DNA of 64,000 nucleotides from the NCBI RefSeq assembly GCF_009882985.1, contig NZ_WTUZ01000036.1, forward strand, positions 62,001 to 126,000, written 5' to 3'. Below are positions 9,001 to 16,067 of the stretch, piece after piece. Position numbers and translations under genes: made by a program. Numbering within the stretch: position 1 is the first letter of the stretch; each line of letters begins with the position of its first letter. Under the pieces are notes generated by a model, which ran no database searches, was not told where the DNA came from, and worked only from the letters and a program-made list of their open reading frames with translations. This DNA comes from Paenibacillus silvestris (GTDB lineage: Bacteria; Bacillota; Bacilli; Paenibacillales; NBRC-103111).

Positions 9001-10032
9001 TCATTTCGTATTCAACAGTTTATAAATCAACATGGCAGCTTGAGCACGATTCGTAGTTTCCTTCGGATGAATGCCCTCATCATAGCCATCTACTAAGCCC
9101 ATCTCTACTAGTGTTGTAACACTTTGTAGCGCGTAATCTGCAATGTCATCTGTATCTTTAAACGAATCAGCCAAAGAAGTCCCTTTGCTTGCTGGGAGCT
9201 TATTCAGCGCTTTTAAGGTACGCGCCGTAAGGGTCATCATGTCCTCTCTGGTCACAGACGCTCTCGGATTGAAGTTATTATGCTCGTCTCCCTCAACAAT
9301 GCCTAAGCTTCTCGCAGCAGATAGGTGCTCATCGAAGTACTCACCTTGCTTCACATCGTCAAAGCGCTCACCTGCCCCGCCTTTTACCTCCAAGGCTCTC
9401 ATCAGAAGAACCACATAATCGGCACGAGTAACAGGCTGCGCCGGACTGAAAGTGCGCGCCGCTGTTCCATTCACAATCCCTTTCTCAGCTAGGAAGGCAA
9501 TCGCCGTTTTGGCCCACGTGAAATCGCCAAGATCGTCGAATGGGAAAGAATCGTTAATCTCAACAGCAACCGTGGCATTCGACTGCTGATCCGTGCTAGC
9601 TAGAATAGAATCGACCAATTTGACCTTGCCGATTGCGAGTTCAGCCTTCCCGTCATCGATCGCTTCAAATTTTAGCTTGTACAAAATCTGCTCGCCGTCA
9701 TCGCCCTTCGTTCGACCTACGCGCGTATGTGCGAGTTGAATATGGTTATCTTTCACAATTGGATTCACTGAAAATCCAGGAATCTCCGTTGTTGCTTCTT
9801 TTAATTTGAGCTGCTTCGGATTGAAGTCCAAATTGATTTCGTACGCATAGACATCCTTTAGCTGATGCCCCTTTATGAGTACTTCCACATTTTCTCCCTT
9901 GGACGGCTTTTCAGTAAGAACTGTCAGCGTATAGGAGGGTGAATCCTCTGCTGCTGCTGCTGAACCTCCTACTATCATCGTTGCAGCGAAAACGGTCATT
10001 AAACTACCTGTCATTATTTTTTTTACTTTCAC
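9001..10032 (-). CDS. SLH-anchored single-cohesin surface protein (A)
   Basis: The protein has 343 residues and starts at a GTG preceded by AAAGGGG. Signal peptide 1-28; cohesin-like beta-sandwich 33-158 (DVYAYEINLDFNP is the typical strand pair); then three S-layer-homology repeats at about 163-214, 223-275 and 286-340. The SLH signature tripeptides vary: VTRADY, VTREDM, TNRAQA. SLH repeats bind pyruvylated secondary cell-wall polymer, and cohesins bind dockerins, so the likely role is to hold dockerin-bearing enzymes on the cell wall. It lies immediately upstream of the GH2-dockerin gene, and a paralogue lies at 59645. It has one cohesin rather than several, so it is an anchor and not a classical scaffoldin. 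That the cohesin binds a dockerin here is inference from family and context. Confidence 0.9.
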   Translation of the reverse strand: MKVKKIMTGSLMTVFAATMIVGGSAAAAEDSPSYTLTVLTEKPSKGENVEVLIKGHQLKDVYAYEINLDFNPKQLKLKEATTEIPGFSVNPIVKDNHIQLAHTRVGRTKGDDGEQILYKLKFEAIDDGKAELAIGKVKLVDSILASTDQQSNATVAVEINDSFPFDDLGDFTWAKTAIAFLAEKGIVNGTAARTFSPAQPVTRADYVVLLMRALEVKGGAGERFDDVKQGEYFDEHLSAARSLGIVEGDEHNNFNPRASVTREDMMTLTARTLKALNKLPASKGTSLADSFKDTDDIADYALQSVTTLVEMGLVDGYDEGIHPKETTNRAQAAMLIYKLLNTK

Positions 10033-10263
10033 GTTGGACTGCCCCTTTCATTTCATTAACTCCAATATAAAAAAATCTAGCCTGCATGTATTTAGACTAT
10101 CAGGTGTAAATTTGCTATTTTCGGATATTTTGCGTAAAACGGTCAGGTGCGGGCTAGTGTATCGGTGTGTTGTCTTGATGTACCCTGTACAGCCCTCTCC
10201 ACACACGCTCGTTTTTGCTTTACACCGTGCTGTCCATCTCGATGCTCAGACTAGTCCTAGCTT

Positions 10264-10294
10264 GTCTTGCTCTGTCTTGCTCTGTCTTGCTCAG
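10264..10294. repeat. 10-bp tandem repeat, three units
   Basis: TCTTGCTCTG is repeated three times, the last unit ending CAG instead of CTG. Confidence 0.8.
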
Positions 10295-10356
10295 CTCCAC
10301 CTTGACTCCCCCCGCTCTGCCCTGCACGGTTGCCTGCCCCCACCCCGCCTCGCCAT

Positions 10357-10555
10357 AAATAGTGGAACTCCGTTCCCTTATTTAGCCGAAAAGCGGCGTT
10401 TCGCATGTTGGAGGGGAACTCCAGGGTCTTATCCGCGCTAAATCTTCCAATATTCCGTCCAAATGCCGAAATAGCGGACCCTAGTTCCCTCCACTCGCTC
10501 AAACGCCTGTTTTCAGCAAAATAACGCCCTGTAGTTCCCCATCGAGCGGACTAGC
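10357..10555. repeat. Imperfect intergenic repeat units (GGAACTCC / AGTTCCC)
   Basis: Four related units are seen: AAATAGTGGAACTCCGTTCC near 10357, GGGAACTCCAGGGTCTTAT near 10414, AAATAGCGGACCCTAGTTCC near 10472 and CGCCCTGTAGTTCCCC near 10526. The AAATAGYGGA core recurs, and units occur in both orientations. This resembles the dispersed palindromic intergenic repeats common in large Paenibacillus genomes (inference). Confidence 0.5.
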
Positions 10556-10596
10556 GGCGCCATAGCGTCTTGAAACCAACCGCCGCCGCATGAACA

Positions 10597-10639
10597 TAAA
10601 AATAAAAACCGGACACAGGAAATTAATTCCCATGTCCGG
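10597..10639 (-). terminator. Terminator of the chorismate mutase gene
   Basis: Stem CCGGACATGGGAA / TTCCTGTGTCCGG (one mismatch) is followed on the minus strand by TTTTTATTTTT. It lies 16 bases past the gene's stop. Confidence 0.9.
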
Positions 10640-10654
10640 CCACTCTTATCTCTA

Positions 10655-10936
10655 TTAACATGTCGTTTTGAGCAATTCTTCGTGCCGAGAAATGACGATA
10701 TCGATGATACATCTATAAATGTCCGAAGCATATTCAGGGTTCAATCCATGCTGTGCCGAAAGCTTCGCAATCTTCTGAAACTGTTGATTCTCACGGCTAA
10801 CATCTTGCGAGTCAAGGTGATTCTCCGCTTTGTAGATGCCAACTTCTTCTGTATATTGAAATCTTTGAGCTAGTAGGGCAATCATTTTTTGGTCAACTTC
10901 GTCTATGCCTTTTCTTAATTCATCTAGCTTTGTCAT
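10655..10936 (-). CDS. Monofunctional chorismate mutase (AroQ class)
   Basis: The protein has 93 residues, which fits the all-helical AroQ-type domain that converts chorismate to prephenate for Phe and Tyr synthesis. The ATG follows GGAGGTATAGCAG. Visible active-site residues match the family pattern: Arg in LRKGID, Arg in LLAQRF, Lys in GIYKAE, and the D-x-x-R-E cluster in QDVSREN. There is no fused dehydratase or dehydrogenase domain and no signal peptide, so it should be cytosolic. It stands alone with its own terminator and no aromatic-pathway neighbours, which leaves its special role open. Confidence 0.85.
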   Translation of the reverse strand: MTKLDELRKGIDEVDQKMIALLAQRFQYTEEVGIYKAENHLDSQDVSRENQQFQKIAKLSAQHGLNPEYASDIYRCIIDIVISRHEELLKTTC

Positions 10937-11105
10937 CTGCTATACCTCCACATGTAATCCGATCTTTGTCAGTTACCATATTCGTTTCATTTTAGAGGAT
11001 AACAGGGGAACTTTCAATATCTAACACATGAGCGATGGCGCGTCATAAGGGCCTAATCGCACTCATACTCATACTCATACTCATACTCATACTCATACTC
11101 AAGCC
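10937..11105. other. Intergenic stretch upstream of chorismate mutase
   Basis: It holds the ribosome site of the mutase and presumably its promoter, followed by the ACTCAT hexanucleotide array. No gene was seen. Confidence 0.4.
11061..11101. repeat. ACTCAT hexanucleotide tandem repeat
   Basis: Nearly seven perfect copies of the 6-base unit ACTCAT run without interruption. It is noncoding by position, between a gene start and the terminator of the next operon. Copy number is likely to vary between strains. Confidence 0.95.
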
Positions 11106-11133
11106 AAAATAAGGAGCCGCAGATCGCGACTCC
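11106..11133 (-). terminator. Terminator of the first sugar ABC operon
   Basis: An 8-bp stem GGAGTCGC/GCGGCTCC with loop GATCT is followed on the minus strand by TTATTTT. Confidence 0.8.
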
Positions 11134-11155
11134 CTCCTCACACCTTACTCTACGG

Positions 11156-11233
11156 CTAACGCGCTTTCAATTGAATCCGATTGTAAACTTTCGTATCCGC
11201 CAATAAGGTAATCCGATCCACCCAGGCAATGCT
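11156..11233 (-). pseudogene. Possible in-frame coding remnant after the permease stop
   Basis: Immediately after the TAG of the permease gene, the same frame stays open for 25 codons (SIAWVDRITLLADTKVYNRI and five more residues) before a second TAG. The composition looks protein-like, resembling the last beta-strands of a carbohydrate-active enzyme. It may be the tail of a deleted downstream gene or chance. Confidence 0.2.
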
Positions 11234-12052
11234 CTAACCTTTGATTGCGCCAGCAGCAATTCCTTTGATAATAAATCTCTGCATAAACAGGAAAAATACA
11301 ATGATCGGGATCATCCCCATAACGGCATAGGCAAATGCCAGATTCAAGTCACTGCTGTACTGGCCGAAAAAGAAATACTGCTGCAGCGGAATCGTGCGGT
11401 AATGCTTATCCTGCAGGTAAAGCAGCGGAAGCAGGAAATCATTCCAAATATAAAGCACATTCAACACCAAAACGGTCGCCGTAACCGGCTTCAGCAAGGG
11501 CATAACAACACGGATAAAAATGCCGGGGGTTGAGCATCCATCGATACGCGCCGCCTCTTCAATTTCCCGTGAGATTCCCTTGACGAAGCCGGCATAGAAC
11601 AAGACGCCCGTCTGTACGCCGAAGCCTCCATAAATAAGAGCGATTCCCCAGTAGGAATTCACGAGTTGGAGCATCTTACCCAGCTGGTATAAAGGCAGCA
11701 TCGTCACTTGAAAGGGCACCATCATTCCTGAGAGAAAAACGATAAATATGAAATTATAAATCGGCTTGTTCCTTCTAGCAATCGCATAACCTGCCAAGGC
11801 GGAAGTGAAAATAATCAATACGACAGAAATAGCCGTCACGATGAGACTATTCATCACTGCCTCCGGATATTTGGAAGTATCCCAGGAATGTATGTAATTG
11901 GACAAATTCAGGCTCGAGGGCAGCGCATAAAATGAATCAAACGTTTGCTTTGCTGACTTAAGCGACATTAATAAGGCCACATACATCGGAAACACGAATA
12001 ATATGGCCAAGAGCGTAACGACAGCTAACACAGCGACTCGGGTTGTTTTCAT
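11234..12052 (-). CDS. Sugar ABC transporter permease, MalG/AraQ type
   Basis: About 272 residues with six predicted membrane segments. It carries the permease EAA loop EEAARIDGCSTPGIFIRVVMP (about residues 180-200), which contacts the ATPase. The ATG at 12052 overlaps the upstream permease stop (TGATG) and has GTGGAG five bases before it; a GTG one codon earlier is less likely. It is the inner-membrane half-channel of a carbohydrate importer with the adjacent permease and binding protein. As in many Paenibacillus importers, no ATPase gene is in the cluster, so a shared MsmX-type ATPase is presumably used (inference). Confidence 0.9.
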   Translation of the reverse strand: MKTTRVAVLAVVTLLAILFVFPMYVALLMSLKSAKQTFDSFYALPSSLNLSNYIHSWDTSKYPEAVMNSLIVTAISVVLIIFTSALAGYAIARRNKPIYNFIFIVFLSGMMVPFQVTMLPLYQLGKMLQLVNSYWGIALIYGGFGVQTGVLFYAGFVKGISREIEEAARIDGCSTPGIFIRVVMPLLKPVTATVLVLNVLYIWNDFLLPLLYLQDKHYRTIPLQQYFFFGQYSSDLNLAFAYAVMGMIPIIVFFLFMQRFIIKGIAAGAIKG

Positions 12053-12930
12053 CACAACTCCACTTCCCGTCTTCTAAAAATGGAAAGCTGCACAATCGTA
12101 ACGATCACTAATATAACGAAAAATATCATGGATAAAGCCATACCATAACCCGCTTTAAAGGAATTGAAAGCCGTTTTATAAATAAAAGTGGTAATGACCT
12201 CCGTCGCAAACCCTGGACCGCCTTGCGTAGTGACCCAGACGAGATCGAACACTTTCAACGAGCCCGTCAGGACAAGCAGCATGTTAATGGTGACAGACGG
12301 GGCTAGCAGTGGCAATGTAACGTTCATGAACGTGCGCGTCGTACCTGCTCCGTCCATTCTAGCGCTTTCGATCAGTTCGTTAGGGATGCTCTGCAGCCCG
12401 GCAATATAGATGATCATTGGTGTCCCAATGCCTTGCCAGACAGCTATGATAACAAGTCCAAACAAAGCGTAGTCAGGATGTCCAAGCGGACTTGTAACGT
12501 CTAATCCGAAATAACTGAGCAGCTTCGGGAACCCCGTGCTGAAGTTATATTTCCAGATAAACCCCGCCAAAACAGTGGACAGGATGCTCGGCAGAAAAAA
12601 AACAATTCGAAACACGTTCTTAAACTTTAAATAGGAATCAAGAAGTAAAGCCAGCAGAAGAGAGATTACATTTACGAGGACCATCAGAATAAAAGCATAT
12701 TTAAACGTGTTTCCAAGTACCTTCCATAAGTCAGGATCTTGAAAAGCATGCATGTAGTTTTCCCACCCGATAAACGTCAGCTTGGTAGAAACACCGTCCC
12801 AGCTTGTGAAGGAATACCGGGTTCCCATTATGAATGGAATGATGACAGCTACCGTAAAGAGGATCAAACCTGGAACAAGAAAGAGGATATACCATATTTC
12901 GTTACGGATCACCCGTTTTAAATTTCCCAT
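12052..12930 (-). CDS. Sugar ABC transporter permease, MalF/UgpA type
   Basis: The protein has 292 residues from the ATG at 12930, preceded by AAAGGGA; an upstream in-frame ATG at 12963 lies inside a hairpin and lacks a ribosome site. Six membrane segments are predicted and the EAA loop reads ESARMDGAGTTRTFMNVTLP. It pairs with the next permease (TGATG overlap) and with the binding protein encoded upstream at 13002-14336. The substrate is not deducible from sequence; family members carry oligosaccharides or glycerol-3-phosphate. Confidence 0.9.
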   Translation of the reverse strand: MGNLKRVIRNEIWYILFLVPGLILFTVAVIIPFIMGTRYSFTSWDGVSTKLTFIGWENYMHAFQDPDLWKVLGNTFKYAFILMVLVNVISLLLALLLDSYLKFKNVFRIVFFLPSILSTVLAGFIWKYNFSTGFPKLLSYFGLDVTSPLGHPDYALFGLVIIAVWQGIGTPMIIYIAGLQSIPNELIESARMDGAGTTRTFMNVTLPLLAPSVTINMLLVLTGSLKVFDLVWVTTQGGPGFATEVITTFIYKTAFNSFKAGYGMALSMIFFVILVIVTIVQLSIFRRREVEL

Positions 12931-12953
12931 AGCTGAAATTCCCTTTCTGTTAA

Positions 12954-12984
12954 ATAACGGCATAGGCAGGGCCTACACCGTTAT
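12954..12984 (-). promoter_or_regulatory. Intercistronic hairpin between binding protein and permeases
   Basis: The arms ATAACGG..TAGGC and GCCTA..CCGTTAT pair over 12 bases with a 2-base internal mismatch and a 3-base loop. No T-run follows, so it is more likely an mRNA-stabilising or partial attenuation structure that keeps binding protein levels above permease levels (inference). Confidence 0.6.
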
Positions 12985-13001
12985 CGCTGCTTAGCATTTT
13001 G

Positions 13002-14336
13002 TTATTTGTGGTTTTTGGCAACCCAGTCGTCCAAATCCTTAATAACTTGTTCCGGGGTCGCTTTATTGAAAAATACTTTTTGCACATATTGCGAAAATTG
13101 ACTGTTCCAATCAATGGTCGTTGTAATGAAAGCTTGCGAGTCATACGTTAATGCTTTATCAAAATATGGCTTCAAGTCATTAACCGCTGGAGCAATATCC
13201 GTCGAAGCGCCCTTAACGTAGCTAAGTGAATTAATATTTTTCACCCAAGCGTCTCCGCCCTCTTTGCTCGCCATGAATGCAAGGAATTTCATTGCCGCTT
13301 CCTTATGCTCTGATTTGCTGTTAACCGCCAGTGAAGCATCCGGGTTAAATTCCAGCTTATTCAGGCTCTCGTCATTACTGAACGGGTACGGGAAATAGCC
13401 AATGCCGGTGTTATACAAGTCTGGATTTTTCTTCTGAATATCTGCCAAAGGCCAAGTCCCCATATACATCATGCCGACCTCGCCTTTGGCGAACAAGTCC
13501 ACGATTCCGTTATAATCAACACCCAGTTGATCTTTATTGCCTAAACTGAACAAATCCTGCGCATGTGCAATGACCGTCTTCGCTGCTGGGTTATCTGCAA
13601 ATTTGACCGTGCCCTTTTCCAATTTGGTAAAGAAATCAGGCTGCTTCTCCACGAGTGCTGTGTTGCTTGGGAAGTCCCGGGTAAGCCACATGCCGAGCGT
13701 CCAGTTGTCTTTCCATCCGAGCGCAAAAGGCGTTTTCCCTGCTTCCTTTATTTTCTTGGCTGCGGCAATCATGGCATCATAGGTTCTTGGCACTTGCAAG
13801 CCCAGATCACTGAAAATTTTCTTATTATAAAACACGGCGATCGGCGTTGCATTCACTGGCATAATGTAGTTTTTGCCATCAGTTGCCTGGGCCTTCAACA
13901 CATTTGCATCAAAGTTAGACATGAAATCTTTGCCTGTTAAATCTTCCAGATACCCGCCATCATGCAGTAATTTGGTTTGGCTGCCTGCGTTTAACGTGAA
14001 GACATCGACAATGTCGCCACTCGCTATTTTCGTCTTCAGGAGTGTATAGTAATCATCGTACTTCACAGGCTGTACGTCGACCTTAATGTTAGGGTTCTTG
14101 CTCTCAAACTGCTCAACAATTTTGGCTACGCCATCGGTGACATCGCTTTTGAAATGCATGAAGGAAATGGTAACCGGTTTGTCTGCCTTTGTAGGTGCAG
14201 GCGTACTCGAGGCGTTGTCTGCCTTCGCAGGTGCAGTCGTTTCCTGATTAGCTGAGTCGTTACTGCTGCTCGCACACCCCGTCATCAATAGTGTCAGCAT
14301 ACTAACTGACATACCGAGATAAATCATTTTTTTCAT
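13002..14336 (-). CDS. Sugar-binding lipoprotein of ABC transporter (family 1)
   Basis: The protein has 444 residues with a lipoprotein signal peptide and lipobox LMTGC (Cys21), then an Asn/Ser/Thr-rich linker. The body fits the family 1 extracellular solute-binding fold (DVFTLNAGSQTKLLHDGGYLEDLT near 140). It captures a carbohydrate outside the membrane and passes it to the two permeases encoded next. The YesM/YesN genes just upstream suggest induction by the sugar signal. Confidence 0.92.
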   Translation of the reverse strand: MKKMIYLGMSVSMLTLLMTGCASSSNDSANQETTAPAKADNASSTPAPTKADKPVTISFMHFKSDVTDGVAKIVEQFESKNPNIKVDVQPVKYDDYYTLLKTKIASGDIVDVFTLNAGSQTKLLHDGGYLEDLTGKDFMSNFDANVLKAQATDGKNYIMPVNATPIAVFYNKKIFSDLGLQVPRTYDAMIAAAKKIKEAGKTPFALGWKDNWTLGMWLTRDFPSNTALVEKQPDFFTKLEKGTVKFADNPAAKTVIAHAQDLFSLGNKDQLGVDYNGIVDLFAKGEVGMMYMGTWPLADIQKKNPDLYNTGIGYFPYPFSNDESLNKLEFNPDASLAVNSKSEHKEAAMKFLAFMASKEGGDAWVKNINSLSYVKGASTDIAPAVNDLKPYFDKALTYDSQAFITTTIDWNSQFSQYVQKVFFNKATPEQVIKDLDDWVAKNHK

Positions 14337-14438
14337 CCCTATGCCCCGCTTCCTGTATACGATTTAGAACGAATATCTAGTGTTCTGCCATTATCTTACA
14401 CTCCGCAAAGGGTTATCGTAATAAAATAAATTGCGTTT

Positions 14439-16067
14439 TCAATGTTCAAAATTTTGTTGTTCCGCCCTCTCTTCTGCGTGCTCCCGATACTCGGATGGCG
14501 TTTGTCCCGTGAACTTTTTGAACACTTGACTAAAGTAACGCTGATTCTCATAGCCCACAAGTTCGGAGATGTCGGTGATTTTCCGTTCGGACAAGCGGAG
14601 CAGCTCGCATGCCATTTCCATCCGTTTGCGAGTCAAATACTCAATGAAATTCTCACCCGTAACACTCTTGAACTGCTTGCTTAAGTAACTGGGGTCCAAA
14701 TGAAAGCGAGTGGCAAGATCAATCAAGCTAACGTCTTCAAAATACTGCTTATCCAAGTAAGATGTGATTTCATGTATCAACTTTGTCGAATCGCTCGCTT
14801 TCTTCCTCGTGTCCAGATCGTCAACCAGCAGCAGCGCAAATTGATCAATAAAAGCGCTAAATTGCTTCCAATCTACAATAGCTATGATGGAACGAGTATC
14901 AAAAAGCTGTGTGTAAGACAAAGCTAATTCCTTCATCTCCGAAGCCGCCATCTCCATGATCTTGCCAAGCGACCGATGTGCTTCGCGTATCGTCAAACTG
15001 TTCATGTGGCTAACTTTATGGGCATAGCCCTTCAGCAGCTTGCGACTTTCCTCGCCGTTCCTAGTCACGAAGGCCTGCTGCAGCGCTTTCAACTCAAACT
15101 GACTAACCATTTCTGATTGTGAATCCGTTGGACTCATTTGTTCCGGCAAGTTGATCGACAAACCTGAATCATGCAGTGTGTTATTTCTAAGCTGTTCATA
15201 GGCTGTTTCGAACGCTTCCGGGAGCTTTTCCAAATTGGCATAGGCGCCGCTCACCCCTACAACAACATCTAGCTTTAACATGTGGTACACGGCATCATGA
15301 AAAGTGCTAAACAATAGCCGGATTCGTCGATCGTCGTTTACTGGCTCAGGTATAAACACACAAAGCCGCAGCTTGTCATCTGATTTGAATAGAAGAGGAG
15401 CAGTCTCTTGTATCGTATCAGCGATAAGTTCGGACAAAATATTTTCAATGCTGAAAATTAACAGATCCGCATTCCCGTGAAACTTCGTCTCCGAAATTTC
15501 ATGGAAACCTCTGAACATGCAGACCGCCAATCGATAACTTCCTATGCCCTCAGTAATCTGCAGTTCCACTGACTGTCCTTGAATATCGGATTGATTCGTA
15601 ATCCGCCGGCTAGTCACATTTTGCAGAAACACTTCTCTTCGAAGATTCCACATGTCTTTCGTTAATCTTTTTTGCTGCAGAATACTTAAGTAGTTGAGAC
15701 TTGCTTCCATTGCCTTGATCATCGCCTGTTTCAGATCCTGCATCGAGATTGGCTTGAGCACATATTCGCAGGCTTGGTAAGTAACTGCAGCTTTCAAATA
15801 TTCGAACTGGGAGTACCCGCTAATCACAATGACCTTAATCTCGGCGTACTTCGTGTAAAGGGTTTCAAGAAACTGCTGACCATTCATGACCGGCATGTTC
15901 ATATCGGTTACGACAATATGCGGCTTACTCATTTGAATAAGTTCTAACGCTTCTTCTCCATGCCTCGCTTCTGCGATTACTTCAACGTCTAAAGCTAACT
16001 CAGAAATCATCTTGCTAACTGACTTTCGTCCCCAGGTTTCGTCATCCACCACCATTATTTTATACAC
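14439..16067 (-). CDS. YesN-type response regulator with AraC HTH
   Basis: The protein has 542 residues. An N-terminal receiver domain (1-120) holds the phospho-acceptor Asp in VVTDMNMPVMNG; a long linker follows; a C-terminal AraC-type double helix-turn-helix spans about 430-535 (ELVGYENQRYFSQVFKKFTG). The start overlaps the histidine kinase gene by 13 bases, so translation is coupled. It should activate the adjacent sugar importer when phosphorylated by the neighbour kinase. Confidence 0.93.
   Translation of the reverse strand: MYKIMVVDDETWGRKSVSKMISELALDVEVIAEARHGEEALELIQMSKPHIVVTDMNMPVMNGQQFLETLYTKYAEIKVIVISGYSQFEYLKAAVTYQACEYVLKPISMQDLKQAMIKAMEASLNYLSILQQKRLTKDMWNLRREVFLQNVTSRRITNQSDIQGQSVELQITEGIGSYRLAVCMFRGFHEISETKFHGNADLLIFSIENILSELIADTIQETAPLLFKSDDKLRLCVFIPEPVNDDRRIRLLFSTFHDAVYHMLKLDVVVGVSGAYANLEKLPEAFETAYEQLRNNTLHDSGLSINLPEQMSPTDSQSEMVSQFELKALQQAFVTRNGEESRKLLKGYAHKVSHMNSLTIREAHRSLGKIMEMAASEMKELALSYTQLFDTRSIIAIVDWKQFSAFIDQFALLLVDDLDTRKKASDSTKLIHEITSYLDKQYFEDVSLIDLATRFHLDPSYLSKQFKSVTGENFIEYLTRKRMEMACELLRLSERKITDISELVGYENQRYFSQVFKKFTGQTPSEYREHAEERAEQQNFEH

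Larger units (their letters stand above)
10033..10596. other. Gene-free stretch with repeats
   Basis: No convincing gene. A 135-residue plus-strand frame (10034-10441) is of low-complexity, Cys/Ser/Leu-rich composition and lacks a good ribosome site. The stretch contains a 10-bp tandem repeat and a family of imperfect GGAACT/AGTTCC units, listed separately. Confidence 0.5.

Noticed and set aside
4465..10032. Classical cellulosome
   Set aside because: No protein with several cohesins and no cellulose-binding scaffoldin is in the window; each anchor has a single cohesin.
10034..10441. Plus-strand open frame of 135 residues upstream of chorismate mutase
   Set aside because: Low-complexity composition, no ribosome site, and it runs through tandem and dispersed repeats.
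11061..11101. CRISPR array
   Set aside because: The unit is 6 bases with no spacers; it is a simple tandem repeat. No cas genes are present.
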